A DNA stretch of 64,000 bases from Bog-473 sp963843365. Its GTDB lineage: Bacteria > Actinomycetota > Acidimicrobiia > Acidimicrobiales > RAAP-2. This document shows positions 26,096 through 34,317 of this stretch, one piece after another. The position numbers and the translations under genes are program-made. Position 1 is the first letter of the stretch; each line of letters starts with the position of its first letter. The notes below the pieces were generated by a model, which was not told the DNA's origin, did no database searches, and saw only the letters and a list, made by a program, of their open reading frames with translations. The stretch lies in the NCBI GenBank assembly GCA_963843365.1, contig CAWJKG010000001.1, positions 1 through 64,000 of the forward strand, written 5' to 3'.

Positions 26096-27483
26096 CACGG
26101 AGGAGGTGCCGGAGCGTTGCACTGCGTCGTCGGATTGCAATTGACATTTACCGTCAGAGTGGCCTGGTTGCTCCTCTCCCCCTGAGCGTTCACGACGTAG
26201 TAATAGACTTGGAACCAGCTCGCGCCGTTCTGATTCGGTCGCCATTCGATGTAGTTCGATCCGCTCGTATCAACAAGGTCGACGTAGGTCCGGTTGCCAG
26301 GGTTGACGATGACGAGAGAGGTCCACGACCCGCTGACCTCAGGAGAGATCTGACCTACGGTCTCTTCAACGGTGTCGAAGTAGCCCGGAGTCTGCCCGTA
26401 GGAGGGCGTGTAGGTGATGGACCAGTTACTCGCCACCGGCGCGGGCGGTGGCGGCGGTGCAGTGGTGGTCGTCGTGGTGGTGGTCGATGGCGGAGGGGCG
26501 GCCGACGCCGACGAGCTTGGGCTTGGGGCGGGCGGCGTTGACGACCCGGAAGCGGACGGTGCTTTCGTGCTCGACGCAGGAGTATGCGCCGGCGAGTTGG
26601 AGGCGGGTGCGGCCTTGCCGGACGGATTGGCCTGGCCTGAGGAAGCCGACGTCGATGACGAGGTGGTCGATGTGGTGGTCGTCGACGAATTGGATGGCTG
26701 TGAAGTCGTCGTGGTGGTGTGTGTCGTCGCCGCGGCGATCTTCACCCTGTGATCCGGAGATCCCGTAGACGCGTGGCTCGGCGTGGGGCCTCCTGTTGCA
26801 AACGCGGTACCCACCAGGCCCCCGATCAGGACGACGGCTGCCGCGGACCCGATGAGGATCCGTCGCGGGGTGAGGTAGGGCGTGCCGGAGGCCGCCGTCA
26901 CCCCAAGTGGTTCTGCAACTCCCTCCGTGATCTCGTCCTCGGTGGTTTTGGTTGCTCCGACGCCGATGCCCAACATCACCGCCGGGATTTCCGAAGCAGT
27001 CATGGTCGGAGGCTGCTCGGAGCGGGGGGCAGTCACCACGAACGGCATCGACAACTCGGCGAGCCGATCCTGCGCCGGGAGCTCGGTCTCCGCTCCCGAG
27101 GCGGCATCCGGCAAGATCGTCTCGTCGGTGAACTCCGCCGTCGGGGTGTCGAGGATGAGCTGGCGGTATGCCCAGCTCCAGGTCGCCGTCACCCACGTCG
27201 CTGTCTCAGCCGACAGTCCCCACTCCGTCAGTCGGACCGTGACCGCGTCGGAGGCGCCTTCAGAGGGAGACGAGGCCACGGCTGCGGCCCCCAACTCAGC
27301 GCCGACGACCAATGCGTCGACTGCCGCCTCGTGATCGGCCGCGCTGGATCCGAGGAGATCGCTGAGCATGGCGCGCAGGCGCACCGGCTGCTGTCCGGTG
27401 TCCCAGCCTTGGTCGAACAGCACTTGCAGTAATGCCGACGCGACCACGTCGGCCGAACCCTCGATGCCGATGCCCTCTCGCAT
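26095..27483 (-). CDS. Membrane protein with Thr/Ser/Pro linker and C-terminal beta-sandwich
   Basis: A 462-residue protein of no named family. Residues 1 to about 200 are a cytoplasmic helical domain (VVASALLQVLFDQGW, ETATWVTATWSWAYRQL), followed by one membrane helix (ILIGSAAAVVLIGGLVGTAF). An extracellular Thr/Ser/Pro/Ala-rich stretch of about 130 residues with poly-Thr runs comes next, then a C-terminal Ig/fibronectin-like domain (WTSLVIVNPGNRTYVDLV, WFQVYYYVVNAQGERSNQAT) with two cysteines near the end. The ATG at 27483 follows GGAGGG. It is transcribed from the third SARP-like promoter. It may sense the outside or anchor the secretion machine in the envelope; both are guesses. Confidence 0.75.
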   Translation of the reverse strand: MREGIGIEGSADVVASALLQVLFDQGWDTGQQPVRLRAMLSDLLGSSAADHEAAVDALVVGAELGAAAVASSPSEGASDAVTVRLTEWGLSAETATWVTATWSWAYRQLILDTPTAEFTDETILPDAASGAETELPAQDRLAELSMPFVVTAPRSEQPPTMTASEIPAVMLGIGVGATKTTEDEITEGVAEPLGVTAASGTPYLTPRRILIGSAAAVVLIGGLVGTAFATGGPTPSHASTGSPDHRVKIAAATTHTTTTTSQPSNSSTTTTSTTSSSTSASSGQANPSGKAAPASNSPAHTPASSTKAPSASGSSTPPAPSPSSSASAAPPPSTTTTTTTTAPPPPPAPVASNWSITYTPSYGQTPGYFDTVEETVGQISPEVSGSWTSLVIVNPGNRTYVDLVDTSGSNYIEWRPNQNGASWFQVYYYVVNAQGERSNQATLTVNVNCNPTTQCNAPAPPP

Positions 27484-27548
27484 TTTGCCCTCCAGAATGC
27501 GTTGGGATCTCGCGATCCGCCTATAAGGAGTGGTGACCCGTGCGGGCC

Positions 27549-27580
27549 ATCATCTCCAGTTGCACTGAGTTCGTACTGAG
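27549..27580 (-). promoter_or_regulatory. Putative SARP-activated promoter of the 27483 operon
   Basis: On the minus strand heptamers CTCAGTA (27574-27580) and CTCAGTG (27563-27569) are 11 bases apart, then eight bases, then GATGAT (27549-27554) as -10. The spacing equals the two other sites of the locus exactly although the flanking sequence is unrelated, which argues that the pattern is functional. Confidence 0.62.
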
Positions 27581-27872
27581 GTCGTTCTCGGGCCTACCGA
27601 GATCACGGTGAATGCACCGAGGATTGACGTATATCTACGTCGAGCCACTGAGTAGTCCTCGCCTTTACGGGGTGGGTCGCCCTCCACCTGGGCACATACT
27701 CATCTGAGGGCACGAAACGAAGCAATGGGGGACAAATCGCGGATTTCGCGCTAGTACTGATGCATTAATCGGCGCAGGCTTCCGCCGCGGGCGGCGGCTC
27801 GGAGCTCGGTGGGTCGCGGATGGTCGATGACAACGGTGGCGCCGATCAGTCCCAGATGGACCTGGTTCGGGG
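27581..27872. other. Intergenic region without recognised features
   Basis: About 290 bases between the third SARP-like promoter and the end of the next minus-strand gene. No open frame with family similarity, RNA or repeat was recognised. AT content is somewhat higher than in the surroundings (ACGTATATCTACG, GATGCATTAATC). It marks the edge of the type VII-like locus. Confidence 0.4.
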
Positions 27873-28826
27873 TCAGCCCGGGGTCTCCCTCAGCTCGCTC
27901 GGGCGATCGCCCTCCATCCCTGCCGGGACGCCCGAGCGTGACTCGGGTGAGAACTCCTCGAGCGTGACGATCTTCGTCGAACGGTTGGGGTAGGGATCCG
28001 GGTAGTCCACGACGCGGACGGTGCCGGAAGGCCGGAAGCGCCCGTCGACGATGACCTGCCGCGGCACGTACGGATGGAGGCCCATGCTGCGGAAGAGCCT
28101 GGCGGTCGGCTCCCAGATGGAGCTGCGCTCGTGCCAGCGCAGCAGGTCCAGCTTGCGCAGCAGGACGACCAGCGTGACCAGGGTCCCGGCCAGTGCCCCG
28201 GCGACGAGCGAGCCCCAGACCGTTCGGCCGGGCAGGACCACGATCAACGCCATGAGGATCAGCAACAGCAGGAGCAGGCCGGTCCACTCGATCGGCTGCA
28301 GGGACTGTCCCGTGGTGGCCTCGATCTGCGAGCGGTTCGCCGTCATGTCGATGCACGTGTCCAGCAGGCTGCGGTAGGCCTGCTCCTCCCGGAGGGTCTG
28401 GGGATCGAGCGCGACGACGGCGTCCGTCAAGGCCAGGTGCGAGGGCGTCGACATGTGGTTGTCGCGGAGCTGGTAGTCGATCTGGTGGGTCAATTGACGA
28501 TCGATCAGGTCCCTGACGTGGGCTGCCTCCTCCTCCCCGAACACCGCCACCAGCTGATGAATGGAGAGGAGCGAGGCGTTGCCCCGGGCGACCAGTGTCT
28601 GCACGACGGCCAGCCGCTCCGTCGTGCGCGCAATGGTGAACGCGATGAGCACGCCGAAGAGGAACGTGGCCATGCTGGCCAGTGCGACGTCCACCTCGAG
28701 GCTGCCCCGGTAGGGGCCGACGCAGTAGGAGGCGACCGCCACGACGAGGCCCGCGACCAGCCCCGGCCAGAGCGACGCCTCTCCTTGCAGCACGTTGGCC
28801 ACGGCGCGCCGGAGTTTCGCGGGCAT
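27873..28826 (-). CDS. Putative membrane protein, DUF4239/bestrophin-like
   Basis: A 317-residue membrane protein with two N-terminal helices (LWPGLVAGLVVAVASYCV, MATFLFGVLIAFTIA), a cytoplasmic helical stretch (TERLAVVQTLVARGNASLL, VRDLIDRQLTHQID), two more helices (TGLLLLLLILMALIVVL, VAGALAGTLVTLVVLL) and a soluble tail. The 2+2 arrangement around an Arg/Glu-rich helix bundle resembles DUF4239, a family related to bestrophin channels; this assignment is tentative. It lies 40 bases downstream of the MFS gene and is probably cotranscribed with it. Confidence 0.55.
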   Translation of the reverse strand: MPAKLRRAVANVLQGEASLWPGLVAGLVVAVASYCVGPYRGSLEVDVALASMATFLFGVLIAFTIARTTERLAVVQTLVARGNASLLSIHQLVAVFGEEEAAHVRDLIDRQLTHQIDYQLRDNHMSTPSHLALTDAVVALDPQTLREEQAYRSLLDTCIDMTANRSQIEATTGQSLQPIEWTGLLLLLLILMALIVVLPGRTVWGSLVAGALAGTLVTLVVLLRKLDLLRWHERSSIWEPTARLFRSMGLHPYVPRQVIVDGRFRPSGTVRVVDYPDPYPNRSTKIVTLEEFSPESRSGVPAGMEGDRPSELRETPG

Positions 28827-28866
28827 CTGCGTAAGGTAGCCCGGCCCCGCGAGCCGGTCGGCCGCC

Positions 28867-30708
28867 TCAGGCGACGGCGGCCGGCTCCGCGGTGAGCCTG
28901 GCCAGCTCCTCGGTCACGATCCGGTCGTGCTCGGCCAGGTCGCGGCGGGCCGCACGCGGGCTCCAACGCCCCCGCATGAAGAACACCAGGATGGCGAAGA
29001 CCAGCTGCCCGGCAAGGCAGACCGCCCACCAGCGCTTCCACTCCCCCGGCGCCGTCTTCTGGGCGGGGATCAGCTTCTGCTCGGCCTTCAGCAGGTTGGC
29101 GAGGTTCGGCGAGTACTTGGCCACGCCGGCGATCTGGGCGGGCGTCACCGGCTGGCCGTTCTGGATGTCGATGGCCAGTGGGTTGAACGTGTTCAGGCCG
29201 AGGACGTGAGGATTGGCGAGACCACCCGCTGCCGAGAGCGCCTTGATCAGATTGTGGGTGCTGTTGCAGGCGCGCAAAATGGTGGCGAGGGTGTCGAGCT
29301 CGGGCCGTGCCAGGGTCGTTGTCTGCAGGCTCGCGATGACGTCGGCGGGGGCCGGCCTCGCATTGCACTTCAGAGCGGTCGTGTTCGGCGCGTAGTTCTG
29401 GGCCGCCTGAATCGTCTGCAGGGTGGCGCCCGCATTCTGGTTGTCGACCAGCGTCGTCGACGTCGTGATCACGTAGGGCAGCACCAGGAAGGAGAGCGCC
29501 ACCGTGATGCGGAGGATCCAGCCCCAGACCGCCAACCCCGATGCGGTCAGTGCCGGATTGTGCGATTCGACCTGTTCGGTGTAGTTCGCCATCCAGGGGG
29601 CGTAGGCGATGGCGATGGAGACCGCCAGGAGGACGACGACGAGGACGTTTGCGTAGTAGCCGGTGTGGGGGTGACCCGTCTGCACGATGAGGAACCCCAT
29701 CATGACCATGGAGCACACGGCGCCGAACAGCATGAATGGCTTGCGCACGTGCGCCACGTCCGAGAGAAAGCCCGCCACGACCAGCCCGGCCGAAAGTGAG
29801 GCGGCCAGCCACACGTTGATGCCGTTGGCCTGCGGAGTCGACCGGTTGTAGATGACGACCCAGTAGATCGTGAGCACGCTGACCGAGGCGTAATAGAAGA
29901 GGAGGAACACCGAGATGGCGACGGAGGAGGAGATCAGGTCCAACCGCATCATGGAGCGGATCGGCCGACGGGTCGCCTCCTCCACGTCGATGCCCATGGC
30001 GCGCGCCTCCACCAGGGCCCGCTCCCGCTCGCTCACCATGAGCTGGTCCCGCAGCTGCGGGGAGAGCTCGCGCAAGAAGATGAATGCGATGACCACCACG
30101 CCCAGGCACACGAGGCCGGAAATGATGAACTGGTCCTGCCACGGCTGCAGGTGGTCCAGGGTGTGGGTGGCGACGAGGCTGGCGGCCAGGGCGCCCATCG
30201 TCGGTCCCAGCGCCCAAAACCCCATGGCCACACCGCGGCCCATCTGCGGCGAGAAGTCGCGCATCAGCGCGGGGGTGGAGACGAGGATGACACCCTCCAC
30301 GAAGCCGATGACGCAGTACGCCGCCGCGAATCCCCACTTGTCGTGAATGTTGGGTATGGCGAGGAGCTGCACCAGCGCGACGACGAGCGTGCCGTAGATG
30401 GTCAGGTTGGCGCGCCCGATCCTGTCCGACAGGCCGCCGATGAACGCGCTGAAGGCGCCGATCGCGTTGGAGGCGACCAGCAGGTAGAGGAAGAACTGGA
30501 AGGACATGTGGTAGTAGGGCAGCAGCAGCGGCGTGACCGCGCCCTCCACGTAGTAGAGGTAGTACAGCATGATGGTGGTCAGCACCACGATGGCCAGGTA
30601 GCCCAGGCGCGGCCACGTGTCGGGGTACCGGGAGAGCTGGCGCCGGCCCAGCGCGTTTCCCAGTCCGCGCCGGGCGGGAGCCGGTGGCGTCACCGCTGTT
30701 GTCGTCAT
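28867..30708 (-). CDS. Major facilitator superfamily transporter with large extracytoplasmic insert
   Basis: A 613-residue MFS carrier, longer than the usual 400-450. The signature between helices 2 and 3 is visible as GGLSDRIGRANL, and the second-half counterpart is AGFLSDVAHVRKPF. About 130 extra residues (TTSTTLVDNQNAG to PGEWKRWW) are placed before the last helix and contain two cysteines, CNARPAPADVI and ILRACNSTHN, that may form a disulfide outside the cell. The C-terminus is charged and cytoplasmic. The start is an ATG (MTTTAVTPPAP). The substrate is unknown. Confidence 0.88.
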   Translation of the reverse strand: MTTTAVTPPAPARRGLGNALGRRQLSRYPDTWPRLGYLAIVVLTTIMLYYLYYVEGAVTPLLLPYYHMSFQFFLYLLVASNAIGAFSAFIGGLSDRIGRANLTIYGTLVVALVQLLAIPNIHDKWGFAAAYCVIGFVEGVILVSTPALMRDFSPQMGRGVAMGFWALGPTMGALAASLVATHTLDHLQPWQDQFIISGLVCLGVVVIAFIFLRELSPQLRDQLMVSERERALVEARAMGIDVEEATRRPIRSMMRLDLISSSVAISVFLLFYYASVSVLTIYWVVIYNRSTPQANGINVWLAASLSAGLVVAGFLSDVAHVRKPFMLFGAVCSMVMMGFLIVQTGHPHTGYYANVLVVVLLAVSIAIAYAPWMANYTEQVESHNPALTASGLAVWGWILRITVALSFLVLPYVITTSTTLVDNQNAGATLQTIQAAQNYAPNTTALKCNARPAPADVIASLQTTTLARPELDTLATILRACNSTHNLIKALSAAGGLANPHVLGLNTFNPLAIDIQNGQPVTPAQIAGVAKYSPNLANLLKAEQKLIPAQKTAPGEWKRWWAVCLAGQLVFAILVFFMRGRWSPRAARRDLAEHDRIVTEELARLTAEPAAVA

Positions 30709-30839
30709 GTTCGAACCCCTTTCCCGCCATGGCGGCGGTACGGCACCCCCCTGACCGGTCCACTCCCGGACCGGCCCGACGCCGGGCCACCGCCGATGCT
30801 AGGAGCAGGAGGGGGACGCTGACGGGTTGAACGGCGAAT

Positions 30840-32624
30840 TCATGCCCCCGGCCGGGCCTTCCCCTCCTGGCCCAGGGCCGTGATGTGGCCGAGGAGGAGG
30901 TCCGCCACCCGGGCGCGGCCCGTCCGTTCGAGCAGCGAGTGCTCCAGGTTGGGCACGATCTCCATCCGGAACCTGCCGCGCCGGCCCAAGGCCTTGATCC
31001 GGCGGTGCTCGCCTCGATATATCCGGTGGGCCTCGGGCACCCCCGCCACGAGGAGGACGTCAACCCCGCTGTCCGTCACGCGCTCGAGGGTCTTGGCCGG
31101 GCTCGACGTGATGAACCACCGGTTGACGACCCACCAGCCCACGTTGGGCAATCGGCGCGTCATCTCCCGGAACGGAGCCAGCCGCTTCATGGCCCGCGAC
31201 ACCAGCGGCCGGGTCGACCCCCAGCTGTCCCGGTCGCTCGACAGCTGCACCTCCTCGTTGGGCTCGTAGCGCCGGTAGGGATGCTGGCCCCAGCGGACGA
31301 AGTTGAGGGCGGGGTTGATGACGCACACCGACGCCACCGGCCCGTCGAGCGCACCCTCGATGGCGTGGTCGGCTCCCGAGCACAGGCCAACCAGGACGAG
31401 GGGCGATCCATCCGATGTCAAGGCCCGGCGGATGTCGCCGAGATCGAGGACGGCGTCGGCGGGGAACTCGACCAGCTCGGTGCGCCCGGGCCTGGTCGGA
31501 CTCTCACCCAGGCCGCTGAGGTCGACGCGCACACACCGGACTCCCGCTGCCGCCAGCGAACGGGCCAGCTCGACCCAGAACCGGGCGGGTCCGGCGTGAC
31601 CCATCCGCCCCACGTTGAGCAGGACCGCGGTCGCCGTTCCCGCCCGGACCCCTCCTTCGGGTTCGCTGCACATGCCGAACAGGTGGGCCGGACCCAGCTG
31701 TAGGGGCCGCTCCACGACGCCGGTGCCGTCGTCGCTCTGCACCAGCCCGACGGGACGCGCCTCGGGCACGGCCATGGCGACGGCCGGCCCGCCGTGTGCC
31801 GTGACCCAGCTGACGATGCGCTCGAGCGTGGCCTCCGGCGTGATGGCCTCGACCTCCAGCAGGGCCTCCTGACCCTCGATCTCCGCAACTTCGATGTGGG
31901 CCAGCTCGCTCCGCTCCTTCAGCGGGCGCGGCAATCTTCGCCCGGCGCGCGCGAGGACGAGCTCGCGCGCCGCCGGCTCGGAGTCGCCCGGCGCCAGGGT
32001 CAGCGTCTCCAGCGCAGCCATGGTGGCGGCGGAGAAGACGATGCCCGGCGTCTCGAGCGAACCGTCCGCGAACGGCTCACCGGCGCCCACGGCCACACCC
32101 TCGTCCCCCATGCCCCAGGCGACCGCCTCTTCCCGCCGGAAGGCCGTCAAGGCGCGCTGCTCGCGCAGGAACGACCTCCCCGTGGCACACGGGTCCCACA
32201 GGACAAGGTCGTCCACCGCAGAGCCCCCCGCCAACGCTGCGGCGGCCAGTGTGGCGCCCGCCCGCAGCCCCACCACGGCGACCCGGGGCGCCCCGAGCGA
32301 CCGCGCCTCGGCGACGGCGAGGCGGACGCTCTGCAGCCATGCGTCGACGAGGTCGGGGTCGGCCCAGGTGCCCGCCGAGTCCCCCGTGCCCGCGTAGTCG
32401 AAACGGACCACGGCCCACCCGGTCGCGGCCAGGCGGAGCGCCAGGTCCCGCAGCGCCCGCGCGGAGTAGGTCGCCTCGAGGCCCAGGCTGGGGCACAGCA
32501 CGGCGGCGCCGGAGATCATGCCGTCGGGAGGCGCGTCGAGCCAGGCGAACAGCGGCCTCGCCGGCGATCCCAGCCACCGCGCCACGGACTGCGCCGTGGG
32601 CGGCGACGGCGCCTCAGTCGTCAA
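30840..32624 (-). CDS. Tandem alpha/beta-hydrolase-like protein in the EPS cluster
   Basis: A protein of about 594 residues made of two alpha/beta-hydrolase folds in series, like the paired exosortase-associated hydrolases. In domain 1 the nucleophile elbow reads VGLRAGATLA, so Ser is replaced by Arg. In domain 2 it reads VGLCSGADHA with Cys in the nucleophile position. A His near the end (NLEHSLLERTGR) fits the catalytic His of domain 2. The oxyanion-type segment WAVVRFDYAGTGDS and its counterpart VRCVRVDLSGLGES are both present. The start looks like a TTG at 32624 and remains uncertain. A role in trimming or acylating the polymer or its lipid carrier is possible but unproven. Confidence 0.78.
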   Translation of the reverse strand: MTTEAPSPPTAQSVARWLGSPARPLFAWLDAPPDGMISGAAVLCPSLGLEATYSARALRDLALRLAATGWAVVRFDYAGTGDSAGTWADPDLVDAWLQSVRLAVAEARSLGAPRVAVVGLRAGATLAAAALAGGSAVDDLVLWDPCATGRSFLREQRALTAFRREEAVAWGMGDEGVAVGAGEPFADGSLETPGIVFSAATMAALETLTLAPGDSEPAARELVLARAGRRLPRPLKERSELAHIEVAEIEGQEALLEVEAITPEATLERIVSWVTAHGGPAVAMAVPEARPVGLVQSDDGTGVVERPLQLGPAHLFGMCSEPEGGVRAGTATAVLLNVGRMGHAGPARFWVELARSLAAAGVRCVRVDLSGLGESPTRPGRTELVEFPADAVLDLGDIRRALTSDGSPLVLVGLCSGADHAIEGALDGPVASVCVINPALNFVRWGQHPYRRYEPNEEVQLSSDRDSWGSTRPLVSRAMKRLAPFREMTRRLPNVGWWVVNRWFITSSPAKTLERVTDSGVDVLLVAGVPEAHRIYRGEHRRIKALGRRGRFRMEIVPNLEHSLLERTGRARVADLLLGHITALGQEGKARPGA

Positions 32625-32699
32625 GCCGCGAGATCCAGCGGGGCGGGGGCGCGGACACGCCCACCGCCAGTGCCGACAGACCCCTCACGCAGCCAGACC

Positions 32700-34313
32700 C
32701 TAGTGCAGGCGGGCCGAGAATCGGCCCAACGTGGATCTGAAACGGATGAGGAAATCCTGCCGTTGCGCGGCGGGAGCCGACACCAGGAAGACCGCGTAGA
32801 AGACCACCATCAGCGCCGCGCCCGCCGCCACCACAACGAGCAAGCCGACGGCGCGACCATGGGTGTCGACGAAGACGTACAGGGGGCCGCCGCCCCGGCC
32901 CAGGACGTAGGCGAGCGCGCCGGTGACCACCGTCGGCAAGGCCAGTGTGCGCAGGGCGCGCAGGGCCTGTGGCACCACCGAGCCACCCAACTTGCGGTAG
33001 CCGAGGGGCAGCATCAGCAGCCCCTCCATCACCACCACCCCGATGAGCGCCGCCTCCGCCATGCCCAGAGCGCCGTACCGCGAGGCCAGGGCGAGGCCGA
33101 GTCCCACGTGGAGCACCGCCTCGCTCCCGTACAGAAACGCCGCCAGTTTCGGCCGCCCGGCCCCGTTGAGGGGGACCTTGACCGATTGCGCCCACGCCTG
33201 GATCACGCCGGCCAGGCAGAGCAGGCCGATGACGGGGGCCGCCTCGCGATAGAGCGGGCCCACCCACGCCTCGAGGGCGGGCCCGGCCAGGAACCCGAGC
33301 GCAAGGGCGGCGGGGATGCTCAGGCCCAGGACGAACCGGACCACGCCGTCGACGGTGTCCCGGAGGCCCGCCCAGTTGTCCCGAGCGGCCAGCTCCGCAC
33401 CCGTGGCGAAGAGGACGCCGGTCCGCGGCTGCACCACCCGCAGCGGCAGCTGGCCCAACCGTTGGGCCACCGAGTAGACGGCGGCGGCGCTGACGCCCGC
33501 GGCTGCGCCCACGACCAGCACGTCGGACAGGTTGAGGACGGCGTCGGAGACCTGCACCATGGAGTACCAGCCCGACGCCGACGTGAAGCGCCGCACGATG
33601 CGGCGGTCGAACTGGCGGAGAGAGAGCCGGAACCACGGCAGGAGCCGGTGGATCATGATCACCCGTGACAGCTGGCCCAGCTCACTGATCACGACGGTGA
33701 CGACACCCAGGGCGATGAGCCCCCCGTGCAGCTTCAAGACGATGATCCATCCGCAGGCCTGGGCGACAATGACCGCGATCAGGCTGTAATTGAGAAGGTC
33801 GTAGCGCTGCATGGCTGACAGCGTCCCGCCGAACGTGTCCAGCGGGATCGACAGCGCCATGTCGAGGGCCAAGAGCACGAGCAGGAACTGCGCCTGGCCG
33901 ACCAGATCCTTGGGGATGCTCGTGATGATGTCGGGAAGGAAGATGGCGAACACCACCACACCGGCGAACGCCACCAGGCCGAGCGCCGAGAGGATCACCA
34001 AGGACGTGTTGATCGTCTTGCCGACCTGCTCGTTGTCCCCCAGTTCGAGGTGCCGGCCCACGAAGGCGACGGTGGCGCTGGCGAAGCCGAGCTCGAGGAT
34101 CTCGAGGAACGGAATGAGCGAGCCGATGAGGGCCCAGACGCCGTAGCGGACGATGCCGAGCTCATGGGTCAGGATCGGCGTCGTCAGGAATCCGACGATG
34201 ACGAGGACGATGGCGACCAGATAGTTCGTCGTCACGTTGCGACGAACGGTGGCCTTCTTCGGTTTCCCGCTCCCCGAAGGACCCTGCGGTGCGGCTTCGG
34301 GCTCGCTCAGCAC
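32700..34313 (-). CDS. Wzx-type polysaccharide flippase
   Basis: An oligosaccharide-lipid translocase of the MOP superfamily (polysaccharide biosynthesis protein family). The 537 residues contain about 14 predicted membrane helices. The N-terminal NYLVAIVLVIVGFLTTPIL and RYGVWALIGSLIPFLEI are characteristic of the family. It probably moves undecaprenyl-linked repeat units across the membrane for the Wzy polymerase encoded upstream. The start is a GTG at 34313 just after the stop of the BY-kinase gene. The C-terminus (IRFRSTLGRFSARLH) is cytoplasmic and basic. Confidence 0.88.
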   Translation of the reverse strand: MLSEPEAAPQGPSGSGKPKKATVRRNVTTNYLVAIVLVIVGFLTTPILTHELGIVRYGVWALIGSLIPFLEILELGFASATVAFVGRHLELGDNEQVGKTINTSLVILSALGLVAFAGVVVFAIFLPDIITSIPKDLVGQAQFLLVLLALDMALSIPLDTFGGTLSAMQRYDLLNYSLIAVIVAQACGWIIVLKLHGGLIALGVVTVVISELGQLSRVIMIHRLLPWFRLSLRQFDRRIVRRFTSASGWYSMVQVSDAVLNLSDVLVVGAAAGVSAAAVYSVAQRLGQLPLRVVQPRTGVLFATGAELAARDNWAGLRDTVDGVVRFVLGLSIPAALALGFLAGPALEAWVGPLYREAAPVIGLLCLAGVIQAWAQSVKVPLNGAGRPKLAAFLYGSEAVLHVGLGLALASRYGALGMAEAALIGVVVMEGLLMLPLGYRKLGGSVVPQALRALRTLALPTVVTGALAYVLGRGGGPLYVFVDTHGRAVGLLVVVAAGAALMVVFYAVFLVSAPAAQRQDFLIRFRSTLGRFSARLH

Positions 34314-34317
34314 GGAG

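Noticed and set aside
28505..31063. An 852-codon open frame on the minus strand
   Set aside because: It is out of frame with the clear MFS and DUF4239-like genes and is Arg/Gly/Pro-rich without any domain.
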